DNA of 64,000 bases, from assembly GCA_946542925.1 (NCBI GenBank), contig CAMNLA010000016.1:5926-69925 (forward strand), given 5' to 3'. This document shows, in pieces, positions 19,001-27,614 of the stretch. Each line of letters opens with the position of its first letter. The stretch's first letter is position 1. The stretch comes from UBA4363 sp002393965. Its GTDB lineage: Bacteria > Bacteroidota > Bacteroidia > Bacteroidales > Paludibacteraceae. The position numbers were made by a program, and so were the translations under genes. Below the pieces are notes generated by a model, which worked only from the letters and a program-made list of their open reading frames with translations, did no database searches and was not told the DNA's origin.

Positions 19001-19971
19001 TCTTGGAAGATCTCCTGCATCTCATCCGGACTTTTCAGCCATTCCTGTTTGGTGTAGTGCATCCGGTCTTCATCATTCAGCTTCTTACCCGTGTTCAGAC
19101 AGATAAGACGGTCATGAGCCTCGGCATGCTCCCGTAGGACAAAGTGTACGTCGTTGGTGGCAATGACCTTCACCCCGGTTTTTTTTGCCAGTTCCAGAAT
19201 GACGGGATTGACTTGCTGCTGGCGCTCGAATACACGGCGGTCAGAGCGGGGAAGGTCGGTCTTGTGACGCTGAATCTCTAAATAATAGTCGTCTCCGAAA
19301 AGGTTTTGGAACCATCGGATGCTCTTTTCCGCTTCGTCCGTCTTGCCGGCAATGATGAGTTGGGGAATCTCCCCTCCCAGACACGCCGAACTGCAGATGA
19401 GGCCTTCGTGGTATTTCTCCAATAATTCTTTGTCAATGCGCGGACGGAAATAGTTGCCGTCAATCCACGCCGTGGAAACAATCTTACAGAGATTCTGATA
19501 CCCTTTCTTGTTCTTGGCAAGCAATACCAGATGCCAACCGCTCGCATCTATGATGCGCTCTCGACCCGTCTCGGGATTGTATTCCTTGACGTCTTTGTCT
19601 TTTAGATACAACGAACGGCGTGCGCAATAGGCCTCCACACCGGCAATGGGCTTGAAAAGGGAGTCTTTCGCAACCTTTATCTCTTCCAGGATGGCATCCA
19701 CCGTCCGGTCAGACGGATGGTCCGACGGAACAGAACCGCTTTTCAGTTCCTCAATCTCTTTTTCCAGCGCCTTGATGCGTTTCTTGATCGGAGCATTCAC
19801 GGAACCAGCAGTGTCCATTAACTCTTTGATGCCGTACATATTTCCGTGGTCGGTCAGGGCAATGGAGTGCATGCCCAGTTTCAAGGCACGGTCAATGAGA
19901 TCAGGCACTTTCGACATGCCGTCCAGTATCGAATAGTGAGAGTGAACGTGAAGGTGGGTGAAACGATCCAT
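16018..19971 (-). CDS. dnaE: DNA polymerase III subunit alpha
   Basis: Replicative polymerase catalytic subunit (1317 residues). Order of domains: PHP domain with an apparently intact metal site (HLHVHSHYS at residues 6-14, ALTDHGNMYG); the C-family polymerase core with GPGRGSAAGSVVAYCL and the catalytic aspartates of PDIDVDFDDDGR (about residue 515); a helix-hairpin-helix region; and a C-terminal OB fold (MAGIVTDTYNG, GRFTIEDYSGSY). The long PHP insertion near residues 80-115 is lysine and glutamate rich. The start at 19971 is well placed. A TATCTTTG box at 20126-20133 would give a leader of about 150 nt. Confidence 0.97.
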   Translation of the reverse strand: MDRFTHLHVHSHYSILDGMSKVPDLIDRALKLGMHSIALTDHGNMYGIKELMDTAGSVNAPIKKRIKALEKEIEELKSGSVPSDHPSDRTVDAILEEIKVAKDSLFKPIAGVEAYCARRSLYLKDKDVKEYNPETGRERIIDASGWHLVLLAKNKKGYQNLCKIVSTAWIDGNYFRPRIDKELLEKYHEGLICSSACLGGEIPQLIIAGKTDEAEKSIRWFQNLFGDDYYLEIQRHKTDLPRSDRRVFERQQQVNPVILELAKKTGVKVIATNDVHFVLREHAEAHDRLICLNTGKKLNDEDRMHYTKQEWLKSPDEMQEIFQDVPEALSNTQEIVNKVEYYSIDSDPIMPKFDIPTDFGTEEEYRQRFTEEDLFNEFTRNEKGETVLSQEEAEKKIHKLGGYEKLYRIKLEADYLNKLAWDGAHMRYGENLTEEIKSQITFELHIMKTMGFPGYFLIVSDYIRAAREELGVSVGPGRGSAAGSVVAYCLRITDVDPLKYDLLFERFLNPDRISLPDIDVDFDDDGRGRVLDWVTQKYGKEKVAHIITYGTMAAKSAIADVGRVQEVPLPIVNEWKKLVPDALPDTIKNEKGKTPKPTLSNCLKYLPEFQSRFQASDQNEKDMITYAAELEGTIRQVGIHACGVIIGADDLTNFAPMSTVYDKETGQDVIVTQYDGHVIEQVGLIKMDFLGLSTLSIIKEALKNIYKRTGEQVDIDHIPLDDELTYQLYQRGDTIGTFQFESAGMQEHLRNLQPTVFEDLIAMNALYRPGPMDNIPEFIKRKQGIKEIRYEIDVMSKYLSDTYGITVYQEQVMLLSRLLADFTRGESDALRKAMGKKKKDIVDKMKPQFIEGGKKNGHDEKILEHIWSEWEKFASYAFNKSHATCYSWVAYQTAWLKAHYPADFMAANLTRNRDDITKVSKFMDECRRMGIDVLGPDINESDLNFTVNKEGAIRFGLGGVKGVGEGAVESIIQEREKNGPYVSIYDFMERINMTSCNRGTLESLGLAGAFDNFGDGSKREQFFVRTNIEKRPTFNEALIEYGRTVQNDRLQNTNTLFGDLGGDAIEIQRPPLNATQQWNFLEKLGWEKDCIGIYLSSHPLDEYYCEFRSFVTVQCKEMEEWMKKTTEGDSPRGKDFTMAGIVTDTYNGVTKTNNPYGRFTIEDYSGSYTFALFGENYIEYKKYMQKDLYILVRGHIADRRERYNNFHPKVGDSLTLDANIKQVMLLNDVCQKMAERLTVYLDSDRLQPDFVTNFGRMMKSGNVEGERHGHISLHIVFQKKNRNIPTRARNIWVDMNREVKEFLKTNQERHLLEFKLS

Positions 19972-20125
19972 ACTGAGGCGAAGCGTTTGTTTTTTATGGG
20001 ATAGAATGTGCTTTTATCAACTAAGACCTTTTGTATTATGGCATAGTTCAGTCAAACAGGACTCTGCTCATAATGTCTTTTGAAAAAGGCTACAAAAAAA
20101 ATCTGCCGACGAAGAATCTATACGA

Positions 20126-20133
20126 CAAAGATA
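20126..20133 (-). promoter_or_regulatory. Possible -7 box for dnaE
   Basis: TATCTTTG on the minus strand, 155 bp before dnaE. The remainder of 19972-20246 holds nothing else I can recognise. Confidence 0.4.
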
Positions 20134-20246
20134 AAGAAGTAGGAAAGGTAAGTGCCCTTCCTTTAATCTTTGTCATGCAAGATAATTCGATAATATATAA
20201 AGGGGGAAAAAACGGTACTTTGCGAGGAAAGGAAAACCGCCTGCCT

Positions 20247-20411
20247 CTAGTCCTCAGTAGGCGAGAAGTCCTCTTTCGTAACTCCGCAGAGAGGGCATAC
20301 CCAGTCATCTGGAATGTCTTCAAAGGCAGTTCCTGGTTCTATTCCGCTGTCTGGATCTCCTACCTGTGGGTCATAGATGTAGCCACAGACATTGCATACG
20401 TATTTTTTCAT
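20247..20411 (-). CDS. Rubredoxin
   Basis: A 54-residue iron protein for one-electron transfer. The two iron-binding knuckles are CNVCGY and CPLCGVTK, separated by the usual acidic and Pro/Gly-rich middle (YDPQVGDPDSGIEPGT). The reading can be extended to 20456, but the ATG at 20411 gives the canonical MKKYVCxxCGY start, and the promoter box at 20454-20461 rules out the longer form. In anaerobes such proteins commonly serve rubrerythrin or related oxygen-defence partners; none is adjacent here. Confidence 0.95.
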   Translation of the reverse strand: MKKYVCNVCGYIYDPQVGDPDSGIEPGTAFEDIPDDWVCPLCGVTKEDFSPTED

Positions 20412-20453
20412 AGAATTTAATGTGTGTTTGTTTCTGTGTGTTTCCAATAAAAA

Positions 20454-20461
20454 CAAAGATA
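20454..20461 (-). promoter_or_regulatory. Bacteroidota -7 box for rubredoxin
   Basis: TATCTTTG on the minus strand, 43 bp before the rubredoxin ATG and divergent from the rimP promoter. Confidence 0.6.
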
Positions 20462-20513
20462 GAAAAAAACAGACGCTTTCAGTGCGAAAAAGGATAAAAA
20501 AAACAGGAATCCC

Positions 20514-20542
20514 TTGTGTATCAAAAAAAAGTCATATCTTTG
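20514..20542 (+). promoter_or_regulatory. Promoter of rimP-nusA-infB (-33 TTG, -7 TATCTTTG)
   Basis: TTG at 20514-20516 and TATCTTTG at 20535-20542 with an 18-bp spacer, followed by CACCC. This is the best complete Bacteroidota promoter in the window. Transcription would begin near 20549, just ahead of the leader hairpin. Confidence 0.75.
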
Positions 20543-20557
20543 CACCCGTAAATGTTG

Positions 20558-20583
20558 ATCAGGTGGGCGGTTGTCCACCTGAT
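20558..20583 (+). promoter_or_regulatory. Leader hairpin of the rimP operon
   Basis: A perfect 9-bp stem, ATCAGGTGG (20558-20566) with CCACCTGAT (20575-20583) and an 8-nt loop, followed by TTTG. It lies at the 5' end of the rimP transcript, 21 bp before the ATG. A stem at this place suggests an attenuator or RNA-stability element. Confidence 0.6.
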
Positions 20584-20603
20584 TTGTTTATAATAAGCGC
20601 TTT

Positions 20604-21068
20604 ATGTTGGATAAGGAAGAAATCCGCACGTTTGTGGAGTCGTATCTCGAGTCGTCTGATTGCTATTTGACCGGTCTCTCTATCTCAAAGGAGAACGAGA
20701 TCGTAGTCGAACTGGATAATGACGAGGGGGTGGATCTGGATACTTGTGCCGCTCTTACTCGAGCCTTCCAGGAGCGATTCGACAGAGACAAGGAGGACTA
20801 TTCGCTCGAGGTTGGATCCGCCGGACTGACCTCTCCTCTGAAGGTGCTCCGCCAGTACAGAAAGAATATCGGAAACGAGTTGGACGTGCAGACAAACGAC
20901 GGACGAAAACTCAAGGGAGTCCTCAAGGAGGCCGATGAGAAACAGTTCGTACTGACCATCCAGAAGAAGATGAAACCCGAAGGAGCAAAACGACCGGTGC
21001 TCATGGATGAGAATCTGGTGTTCATGTACGAGGAGGTAAAAAACGTATGCCTGCACCTGAAGGTCTGA
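20604..21068 (+). CDS. rimP: Ribosome maturation factor RimP
   Basis: A 154-residue factor for 30S ribosomal subunit assembly. It has the two-domain RimP layout: an alpha/beta N-terminal domain (VDLDTCAALTRAF, YSLEVGSAGLTSPLK) and an SH3-like C-terminal domain (QTNDGRKLKGVLKEADEKQF). It is first in the rimP-nusA-infB operon, with 58 bp to nusA. Confidence 0.93.
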   Translation: MLDKEEIRTFVESYLESSDCYLTGLSISKENEIVVELDNDEGVDLDTCAALTRAFQERFDRDKEDYSLEVGSAGLTSPLKVLRQYRKNIGNELDVQTNDGRKLKGVLKEADEKQFVLTIQKKMKPEGAKRPVLMDENLVFMYEEVKNVCLHLKV

Positions 21069-21126
21069 AAACGTCCGTCTCTCCCAATAGCAAAACAAAT
21101 CAAGACTAAGAAATAAAACCTATAAT

Positions 21127-22413
21127 ATGGCAAAAGCAAAAACAGAAGATTCGGTCAACCTGATAGATATCTTCTCCGACTTTACAGAGGAGAAACGTAT
21201 TGACCGCGCAACGCTCATCAATGTACTCGAGGAGTCAATCCGTAGCGTTATCCAGAAAATGTACGGTAGCGATGAGAACTATAATGTCGTGATCAATCCT
21301 AACAAGGGCGATTTCGAAATATGGCGCTCTCGTGTGGTGGTTCCGGATGGAGAAGTGGAGGATGAAAATCTGCAGATTCCTCTTTCCGAAGCAAAGAAAA
21401 TCGAGGATGACTACGAAGAGGGCGAGGAGGTGTCCGATAAGGTGGACTTCCTGCAGTTCGGACGACGCGCCGTCCTTACACTCCGCCAGACGCTCGCTTC
21501 GAAAATCCTCGAACTCCAGAAGGATGCGCTCTATGCTAAGTATAGCGAAATGCTCGGACAGATCGTGACTGGAGAGGTGTACCAAATATGGAAACGGGAG
21601 ATTCTCCTGGTCGATGAGGATGGTAACGACATGCTCCTGCCTAAGAGTGAGCAGATCCCTAGCGATTATTATCGGAAGGGAGACCTTGTACGCGCCGTAG
21701 TAGAACGGGTAGATAATCAGAATAATAACCCGAAGATTATCCTCAGTCGCACGTCGCCGACGTTCCTACAGCGACTCTTCGAACTCGAGGTACCTGAAAT
21801 ACAAGACGGACTGATTACTATCAAGAAGATTGCCCGCATCCCGGGAGAACGGGCGAAGGTGGCTGTGGAAAGTTACGACGACCGCATCGATGCGGTCGGT
21901 GCTTGTGTCGGCATGAAGGGCTCTCGCATTCACGGTATCGTCCGCGAATTACGCAACGAGAATATCGACGTAATCAACTATTCCAACAATATCACTCTGT
22001 TTATTTCCCGAGCACTCGCTCCTGCTCATATTTCCAGCATTCGGCTCGAAGAGGATAAGAAAAAGGCAGAGGTGTTCCTTCAGCCAGATCAGGTGTCTCT
22101 GGCAATCGGTAAAGGAGGTAGCAATATCAAACTGGCAATCCAACTGACAGGATATGACCTGGATGTCTTCCGTGAATTGGATAATCCTCAAGATGACGAT
22201 ATTTATCTGGACGAGTTCTCGGATGAGATCGACGGATGGATCATCGACATTCTGAAAGACCAGGGATTCTCAACTGCAAAGCAGGTGCTGGCTGCCGATC
22301 GTGACGATCTCATCGCTCGTACCGACTTGGAGGAGGAGACGATAGATGAGATATTGGGCGTCTTGAAGAAAGAGTTTGAGGATGAGAATCCGACAACGGA
22401 AACCGAGGCCTGA
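21127..22413 (+). CDS. nusA: Transcription termination/antitermination factor NusA
   Basis: A 428-residue RNA polymerase-binding factor acting in pausing, termination and antitermination. Domains in order: N-terminal polymerase-binding domain, S1 domain (GQIVTGEVYQIWKREILL), KH1 with KIARIPGERAKVAV and GACVGMKGSRI, and KH2 with QVSLAIGKGGSNIKLA. A helix-hairpin-helix-like tail (LKDQGFSTAKQVLAAD) follows, then an acidic end. It stands between rimP and infB. Confidence 0.96.
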   Translation: MAKAKTEDSVNLIDIFSDFTEEKRIDRATLINVLEESIRSVIQKMYGSDENYNVVINPNKGDFEIWRSRVVVPDGEVEDENLQIPLSEAKKIEDDYEEGEEVSDKVDFLQFGRRAVLTLRQTLASKILELQKDALYAKYSEMLGQIVTGEVYQIWKREILLVDEDGNDMLLPKSEQIPSDYYRKGDLVRAVVERVDNQNNNPKIILSRTSPTFLQRLFELEVPEIQDGLITIKKIARIPGERAKVAVESYDDRIDAVGACVGMKGSRIHGIVRELRNENIDVINYSNNITLFISRALAPAHISSIRLEEDKKKAEVFLQPDQVSLAIGKGGSNIKLAIQLTGYDLDVFRELDNPQDDDIYLDEFSDEIDGWIIDILKDQGFSTAKQVLAADRDDLIARTDLEEETIDEILGVLKKEFEDENPTTETEA

Positions 22414-22471
22414 ATGAAGGTGGGAGGCCATTGAATTAAAAGTCCATAACAAGTTTTCAAAAACAGATTAG

Positions 22472-25180
22472 ATGCCGATAAGAATAAGCAAAGCAATGAA
22501 GGACCTGAACGTGGGTCTTGACTCGATTATCAAGTTTCTTGATAAGAAGGGAGAGAAGGTGGAATCGAACCCGAATGTTAAACTGACCGACCATCAGTAC
22601 GAACTGCTGGTGGAGGAGTTTGACCACGACAAGAAACTGAAAAGCGAGGCGGAGCAGCAGGCGCAACAGCGACGGAAGGAAAAGGAGGAAAGAAAGGAAG
22701 AGGTGGCTCCGAAGGAGGAGTTCATCCCGACCGTCCTGGACGAAGAGGATAAACCACAATTTAAGACCGTCGGAAAAATCGACCTCGACGGCGGGAAGAA
22801 ACCGGCTTCTCCAAAAGAGGAACCTGAACCTCAAGAGGAAGAAATCCCCGCTCCGCAGGAGGAACCTCAACAGGAACCCGCTCCTCAGGAACAACCGGAC
22901 GAACAGGCGGTTGTTGAGGAGACGCAACCTTCGGAACAACAGAACGAGGCTCCTGCCAAGGAGGAACAATCTGAGAATGTGTTCACTTTGGGAACTCCCG
23001 TGCTGACAAACGGACCGAAGGTCGTCGGAACGATTGATTTGAACAAAATCAACGATAAGACTCGACCTGACAAGAAGTCGAAAGAAGAACGACGCAAGGA
23101 ACGCGAAGAACGCAACGGTGCACGTCGAAAAAGGACAAGGATCGGACAAGAACGTATAGACCTGACTCGAACGACAGATCTTGGAGCCAATAGCACTCAG
23201 CGACGTCAACAAGGCGGCGGGCAATTCGGTGACGCAGGACGACGTGGCAAAAAGAATCGCCACCAGGAAACTTCGACAATTAGCGATGACGATGTACAGC
23301 GTCAGGTGAAGGAGACACTGGCTCGCCTGACCGAGAAGAAGGTGAAGGGAGCCAAGTATCGTCGCGAGCGACGCGAGGAGAATGCTGCGGAGGCTGATCG
23401 CGAAGCTAAACGTGAACAGATGGAATCAAAAACCATCAAGTTGACGGAGTTCGTGACAGCAAACGAGCTGGCTGTCATGATGGGCGTGAATGTCAATCAG
23501 GTCATCGCGACTTGTATGAATCTGGGTTTGATGGTTTCCATCAACCAGCGACTCGATGCCGAAACGATCAATATCGTCGCAGAAGAGTTTGGTTTCCAGA
23601 CGGAGTTTGTTTCGGCTGAGGTCGTTCAGGCAATACAGGAGGAAGAAGACAAGGAGGAGGATCTCGTTGCCCGACCACCAATCGTCACGGTGATGGGACA
23701 TGTGGACCATGGTAAGACCTCGCTGCTCGACTATATCCGCAAGTCACACGTTATCGCTGGAGAGGCCGGCGGCATTACACAGCATATCGGAGCCTATAAC
23801 GTGACGCTCGAATCAGGACGTCAGATCACGTTCCTCGATACACCAGGTCACGAGGCTTTTACCGCTATGCGTGCCCGTGGTGCCAAGGTAACGGATATCG
23901 CTATTATTATCGTCGCAGCAGATGATAGCGTGATGCCGCAGACAAAGGAGGCTATCGCCCATGCTTCTGCAGCCGGAGTTCCAATAGTATTTGCAATCAA
24001 TAAGATTGATAAGCCAGGCGCTAATCCAGATAAGATTAAGGAGGAATTGGCAGGTATGAATTACCTGGTGGAAGAATGGGGTGGAAAGTACCAGTCTGAG
24101 GATATCTCGGCAAAACAGGGACTCCATGTAAAGGAACTGCTGGAAAAAGTCCTCTTGGAGGCTGATTTGCTCGATCTGAAGGCAAATCCAAACCGCAAGG
24201 CGGTGGGGTCTGTCATCGAATCCTCTCTCGACAAGGGGCGTGGCTATGTCTCCACTGTCCTCGTCTCAAATGGTACGCTCCATATCGGAGACATCGTGCT
24301 GGCAGGACCATATTTCGGTCGTGTCAAGGCAATGTTCAACGAACGAAACCAACGGATTACGGAAGCAGGTCCGTCAGAACCGGCACTCATACTGGGCTTG
24401 AACGGTGCTCCGCAGGCAGGTGATAACATCAATGTCATGGACGATGAGCACGAGGCTCGCGAAATCGCTGGTAAACGTCTCCAGTTGCAACGAGAACAGG
24501 GACTCCGCACAACGACTCATCTGACTCTTGACGAAATCGGACGTCGTATCGCGTTGGGTAACTTCCAGGAGATGAACCTCGTCGTGAAAGGTGACGTGGA
24601 CGGATCCGTTGAGGCTTTGAAGGACTCCCTCATCAAACTATCGACTGAGGAAATCAAGGTCAATGTTATTTTGGGTGCCGTCGGCGCAATCTCAGAAAAC
24701 GATGTGCAGCTTGCCGCTGCTTCCGATGCCATTATCATTGGCTTCGACGTCCGACCGACAGCAGGTGCACGTAAGATGGCAGACCAGGAGAAGGTGGATA
24801 TTCGTACCTACTCGGTCATCTATGACGCGATCGATGATGTCAAGTCGGCTATGGAAGGTATGCTTTCTCCGGAACTCAAGGAGGAAGTGACCGGTACGGC
24901 AGAAGTACGACAGGTGTTCAAGATATCCAAAGTCGGCTCTATTGCCGGATGTTTTGTGACGGATGGAAAAATCTACCGTACTTCTCACGTTCGTGTGATA
25001 CGCGATGGTATCGTTGTCTTTACGGGCGAGTTGGGCTCTCTCAAACAATACAAGGACGACGTCAAGGACATCTCGAAAGGACAGGAGTGTGGACTGAATA
25101 TCAATAACTACAATGATATAGCAGAAGGCGACATCATTGAGGCGTATGAAATCAAGGAGATTAAGCGAACGCTCGATTAA
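22472..25180 (+). CDS. infB: Translation initiation factor IF-2
   Basis: GTPase of 902 residues that places initiator tRNA on the ribosome. The N-terminal 300 residues are low-complexity and rich in Glu, Pro, Gln, Lys and Arg; an IF2-N domain follows (KLTEFVTANELAVMMGVNVNQV). The G domain starts near residue 400: G1 GHVDHGKTSLLD, G3 DTPGHEAF, G4 NKID. Beta-barrel domains and the C2 domain follow, ending in AEGDIIEAYEIKEIKRTLD. A strong terminator closes the operon. Confidence 0.97.
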   Translation: MPIRISKAMKDLNVGLDSIIKFLDKKGEKVESNPNVKLTDHQYELLVEEFDHDKKLKSEAEQQAQQRRKEKEERKEEVAPKEEFIPTVLDEEDKPQFKTVGKIDLDGGKKPASPKEEPEPQEEEIPAPQEEPQQEPAPQEQPDEQAVVEETQPSEQQNEAPAKEEQSENVFTLGTPVLTNGPKVVGTIDLNKINDKTRPDKKSKEERRKEREERNGARRKRTRIGQERIDLTRTTDLGANSTQRRQQGGGQFGDAGRRGKKNRHQETSTISDDDVQRQVKETLARLTEKKVKGAKYRRERREENAAEADREAKREQMESKTIKLTEFVTANELAVMMGVNVNQVIATCMNLGLMVSINQRLDAETINIVAEEFGFQTEFVSAEVVQAIQEEEDKEEDLVARPPIVTVMGHVDHGKTSLLDYIRKSHVIAGEAGGITQHIGAYNVTLESGRQITFLDTPGHEAFTAMRARGAKVTDIAIIIVAADDSVMPQTKEAIAHASAAGVPIVFAINKIDKPGANPDKIKEELAGMNYLVEEWGGKYQSEDISAKQGLHVKELLEKVLLEADLLDLKANPNRKAVGSVIESSLDKGRGYVSTVLVSNGTLHIGDIVLAGPYFGRVKAMFNERNQRITEAGPSEPALILGLNGAPQAGDNINVMDDEHEAREIAGKRLQLQREQGLRTTTHLTLDEIGRRIALGNFQEMNLVVKGDVDGSVEALKDSLIKLSTEEIKVNVILGAVGAISENDVQLAAASDAIIIGFDVRPTAGARKMADQEKVDIRTYSVIYDAIDDVKSAMEGMLSPELKEEVTGTAEVRQVFKISKVGSIAGCFVTDGKIYRTSHVRVIRDGIVVFTGELGSLKQYKDDVKDISKGQECGLNINNYNDIAEGDIIEAYEIKEIKRTLD

Positions 25181-25209
25181 GACCCTTCGATTCTCTTGAG
25201 AATATACGG

Positions 25210-25247
25210 ACGACGGCTTTCTCTGAGGAAAGCCGTCGTTGTTTTTT
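25210..25247 (+). terminator. Intrinsic terminator of rimP-nusA-infB
   Basis: A 12-bp perfect stem ACGACGGCTTTC (25210-25221 with 25228-25239), 6-nt loop, then TGTTTTTT. Confidence 0.9.
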
Positions 25248-25255
25248 CTGTTGTT

Positions 25256-25627
25256 TTATCTTACGCAGTCAATTGATCCTTTTTCGTATTTCTCACGCAA
25301 TCGACGTGGCAGGTGGCTACGGACAAGATGGTAGGATGTTTGGATGAGACGACGGACGGTATCGTCGTCCATGTGGTCCAGATAGAGGTCATTCCAATGA
25401 CGCTTGTTCAGATGATAGGCGGGACGGATGAATGAGGTTTCTTCCCGCAGGCGGTCTCCTTCTTCGGGAGGAAGTTTTACGGCACACGTGGGTTCAGGAG
25501 ACGAAAGCCAGATATGAAGGAATATTTTGCCTTCAATACGGAAGATAACCCAATCGGGCCCGTAAGGCATGTCCTCTGTCGCACCTTGCTGAGACAGGGC
25601 GTAGGTTCTTACTTCTTCTATATTCAT
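25256..25627 (-). CDS. MmcQ/YjbR family protein
   Basis: A 123-residue member of the MmcQ/YjbR family (cyaY-like double-wing fold, DNA binding suggested but not proven). Typical features: MNIEEVRTYALSQQGATEDMPYGPDWVIFRIEGKIF at the start, PEEGDRLREE, and the RPAYHLNKRHWNDLYL block. It is the last gene of the minus-strand group with obgE and the acetyltransferase; the start lies 13 bp after the acetyltransferase stop. Confidence 0.88.
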   Translation of the reverse strand: MNIEEVRTYALSQQGATEDMPYGPDWVIFRIEGKIFLHIWLSSPEPTCAVKLPPEEGDRLREETSFIRPAYHLNKRHWNDLYLDHMDDDTVRRLIQTSYHLVRSHLPRRLREKYEKGSIDCVR

Positions 25628-25640
25628 GGTTCTATGCTCT

Positions 25641-26330
25641 TTAGGTATCCATTAGCAAGTTTCCCGCCGCACACTCTATCAAGGCGAAGTCTCTCTCCTC
25701 AGCACACAGACAAAGGGCCATTCCATGCGAAACCTTTTCCCCTCTGTATTGGCGTGTGCTGGAGGAGTCGTGGAGCGTAAGAAAGGCGGTCCCTTCCTGC
25801 TGCAGGTTCTCTACGACCGTAAGGTAATGGTTTTCCGTCACTGTCAGGCAGTTTTCGTTATTCCGCTTTTCTTCTTCCAGGTAGGTCTCATAGGAAGTGC
25901 CACAAGTCAAGGAACGGCACGCCCTTTCAGTGACGAAGAGAGCAGGACGGAATCCCAATCGTTCGTAGTAGGGACGCAATGAATCCGTCGATGGAACCAA
26001 TAACGCAAAGTCCCTGCCTTGTTTCTGTTCTTCTGTCAGGACCTGACGAATCAGCGATGTCCCATATCCGCGTTGCCGAAGACTTTCCCGTGTCATCAGA
26101 CCGAAGAAGTATCCAACGTGGAAAGTTTTCTTCGGGGTGTGCAAATGCAAGGGAATTACGTGAACAAAGGAGGTAATCCGCTCTTCCTTTGTTCGTAGCA
26201 CATAGCAGTGCTTCTCGTCATACAGATGAGAAAAGTAAGGCCGTAAGAAAGCATCGTCGTCATGGAACGTCAACCGCCATAGCCGTTCGATCTCCGTCCG
26301 TTCTTCGTATGCTGGGTGTTCAATGACCAT
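25641..26330 (-). CDS. GNAT-family N-acetyltransferase
   Basis: A 229-residue acetyltransferase. The acetyl-CoA binding motif A is visible as GLMTRESLRQRGYGTSLI (R/QxxGxG/A pattern), followed by YYERLGFRP, a typical late GNAT motif. The extra C-terminal region of about 80 residues, with a weak hint of a sterol-carrier-like segment, recalls Eis-type two-domain GNATs, but it is too short for certainty. The substrate is unknown. The ATG at 26330 overlaps the end of obgE; the upstream codon at 26339 is GTG and less likely. Confidence 0.8.
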   Translation of the reverse strand: MVIEHPAYEERTEIERLWRLTFHDDDAFLRPYFSHLYDEKHCYVLRTKEERITSFVHVIPLHLHTPKKTFHVGYFFGLMTRESLRQRGYGTSLIRQVLTEEQKQGRDFALLVPSTDSLRPYYERLGFRPALFVTERACRSLTCGTSYETYLEEEKRNNENCLTVTENHYLTVVENLQQEGTAFLTLHDSSSTRQYRGEKVSHGMALCLCAEERDFALIECAAGNLLMDT

Positions 26331-27552
26331 CTGTTTCACTTTCTTCCTCGTCCATGTCCTCTGCTGCGAAGTCTTTGTAGATGCCAGGATGCAGCTCTGT
26401 ATCGGATAGACCTTTGAAGAATCCTTTTTGTATGATGAATTCCGTTTCGATCGCTTCCTCTTTCTCCGCTTCCGCTTTTACTTTCGGCTGTGGCGCCTCC
26501 TTAATCTCAATCGGAGCATGGGAAATTTGTGTCTTGATACGATTCGAGTCGAGGTTGATTTCTTTCCACAACGCATCTTTCAGCGCATCCAGATTCTGAT
26601 GGGCAACGGAGGAGATATACAGAATGGACAGTCCATGGGGCATGGTCTTCTCCAGCTCCTCTTTCAGTTCGGCTTGCAACTCGTCGTCAAGAAGGTCACA
26701 TTTGCTGATGGCTAGTATTCGGTGTTTGTCAACAAGTTCAGGGTTATATTGCGTCAACTCATTCAGTAGCACATCGTATTCTTTGCGGATGTCATCCGAG
26801 TCGGCAGGTATCATGAACAGCAGGATGGCATTCCGTTCAATGTGACGCAGAAATCGCAGTCCCAATCCCTTTCCCTCATGTGCTCCTTCTATGATGCCGG
26901 GGATGTCAGCCATGCAGAACGATCGGTTGTTACGGTAAGAGACAATGCCCAGATTCGGAATCAACGTAGTGAAAGGATAGTTGGCTATTTCAGGCTTTGC
27001 TGCGGAAACAGCGGATAGCAGGGTGGACTTTCCCGCATTCGGAAAACCGACCAACCCAACGTCTGCCAAGACTTTCAGTTCCAGTATGACGTTTCGCTCC
27101 AGAGACGGCTCCCCAGGTTGAGCAAAATGTGGGGCTTGGCGAGTCGGTGTCTTGAAGTGCCAGTTCCCTTGTCCTCCACGACCACCTTTCAGCAGGATTA
27201 CTTCCTGTTTGTCTTCTGTAAGCTCGCAGAGAAATTCGCCTGTATCACCGTCATACGCAACGGTCCCGACGGGTACATCAATGTATTTATCCTCACCGTC
27301 TGCACCGAAGGAACGGGAATGACCTCCACTCCCTCCGTGTCCTGCAAAGACGTGACGGGCATATTTTAAGTGAATGAGTGTCCATAGGTTCTTGTCCGCG
27401 CGCAGGATGATATGACCTCCACGTCCTCCGTCTCCTCCGTCAGGACCTCCCTTCGGCAGATATTTGCCACGTAGGAAATGCGTGGAACCAGCGCCACCCT
27501 TACCCGAGCGGCAGAAGATCTTGACGTAATCAACAAAGTTGGATGATGGCAT
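26320..27552 (-). CDS. obgE: GTPase ObgE/CgtA
   Basis: A 410-residue GTPase in 50S ribosome assembly and stress control. The glycine-rich Obg fold opens the protein (KIFCRSGKGGAGSTHFLRGKYLPKGGPDGG). The G domain has GFPNAGKSTLLSA (G1, about residue 170), DIPGIIEGAHEGKGLG (G3) and SKCDLLD at the G4 position. The C-terminal extension of about 90 residues is acidic and lysine-rich, with no standard OCT domain recognised. It starts 62 bp after the C1 protease gene. Confidence 0.95.
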   Translation of the reverse strand: MPSSNFVDYVKIFCRSGKGGAGSTHFLRGKYLPKGGPDGGDGGRGGHIILRADKNLWTLIHLKYARHVFAGHGGSGGHSRSFGADGEDKYIDVPVGTVAYDGDTGEFLCELTEDKQEVILLKGGRGGQGNWHFKTPTRQAPHFAQPGEPSLERNVILELKVLADVGLVGFPNAGKSTLLSAVSAAKPEIANYPFTTLIPNLGIVSYRNNRSFCMADIPGIIEGAHEGKGLGLRFLRHIERNAILLFMIPADSDDIRKEYDVLLNELTQYNPELVDKHRILAISKCDLLDDELQAELKEELEKTMPHGLSILYISSVAHQNLDALKDALWKEINLDSNRIKTQISHAPIEIKEAPQPKVKAEAEKEEAIETEFIIQKGFFKGLSDTELHPGIYKDFAAEDMDEEESETDGH

Positions 27553-27614
27553 AATGGTATCTGTTTGTGACGAGGATTTGGATGGATGGTTTGTAAGGGG
27601 CTACTCTTTACCTC

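Noticed and set aside
20031..20420. 129-residue plus-strand frame between dnaE and rimP
   Set aside because: It overlaps rubredoxin on the opposite strand and shows no protein-like pattern.
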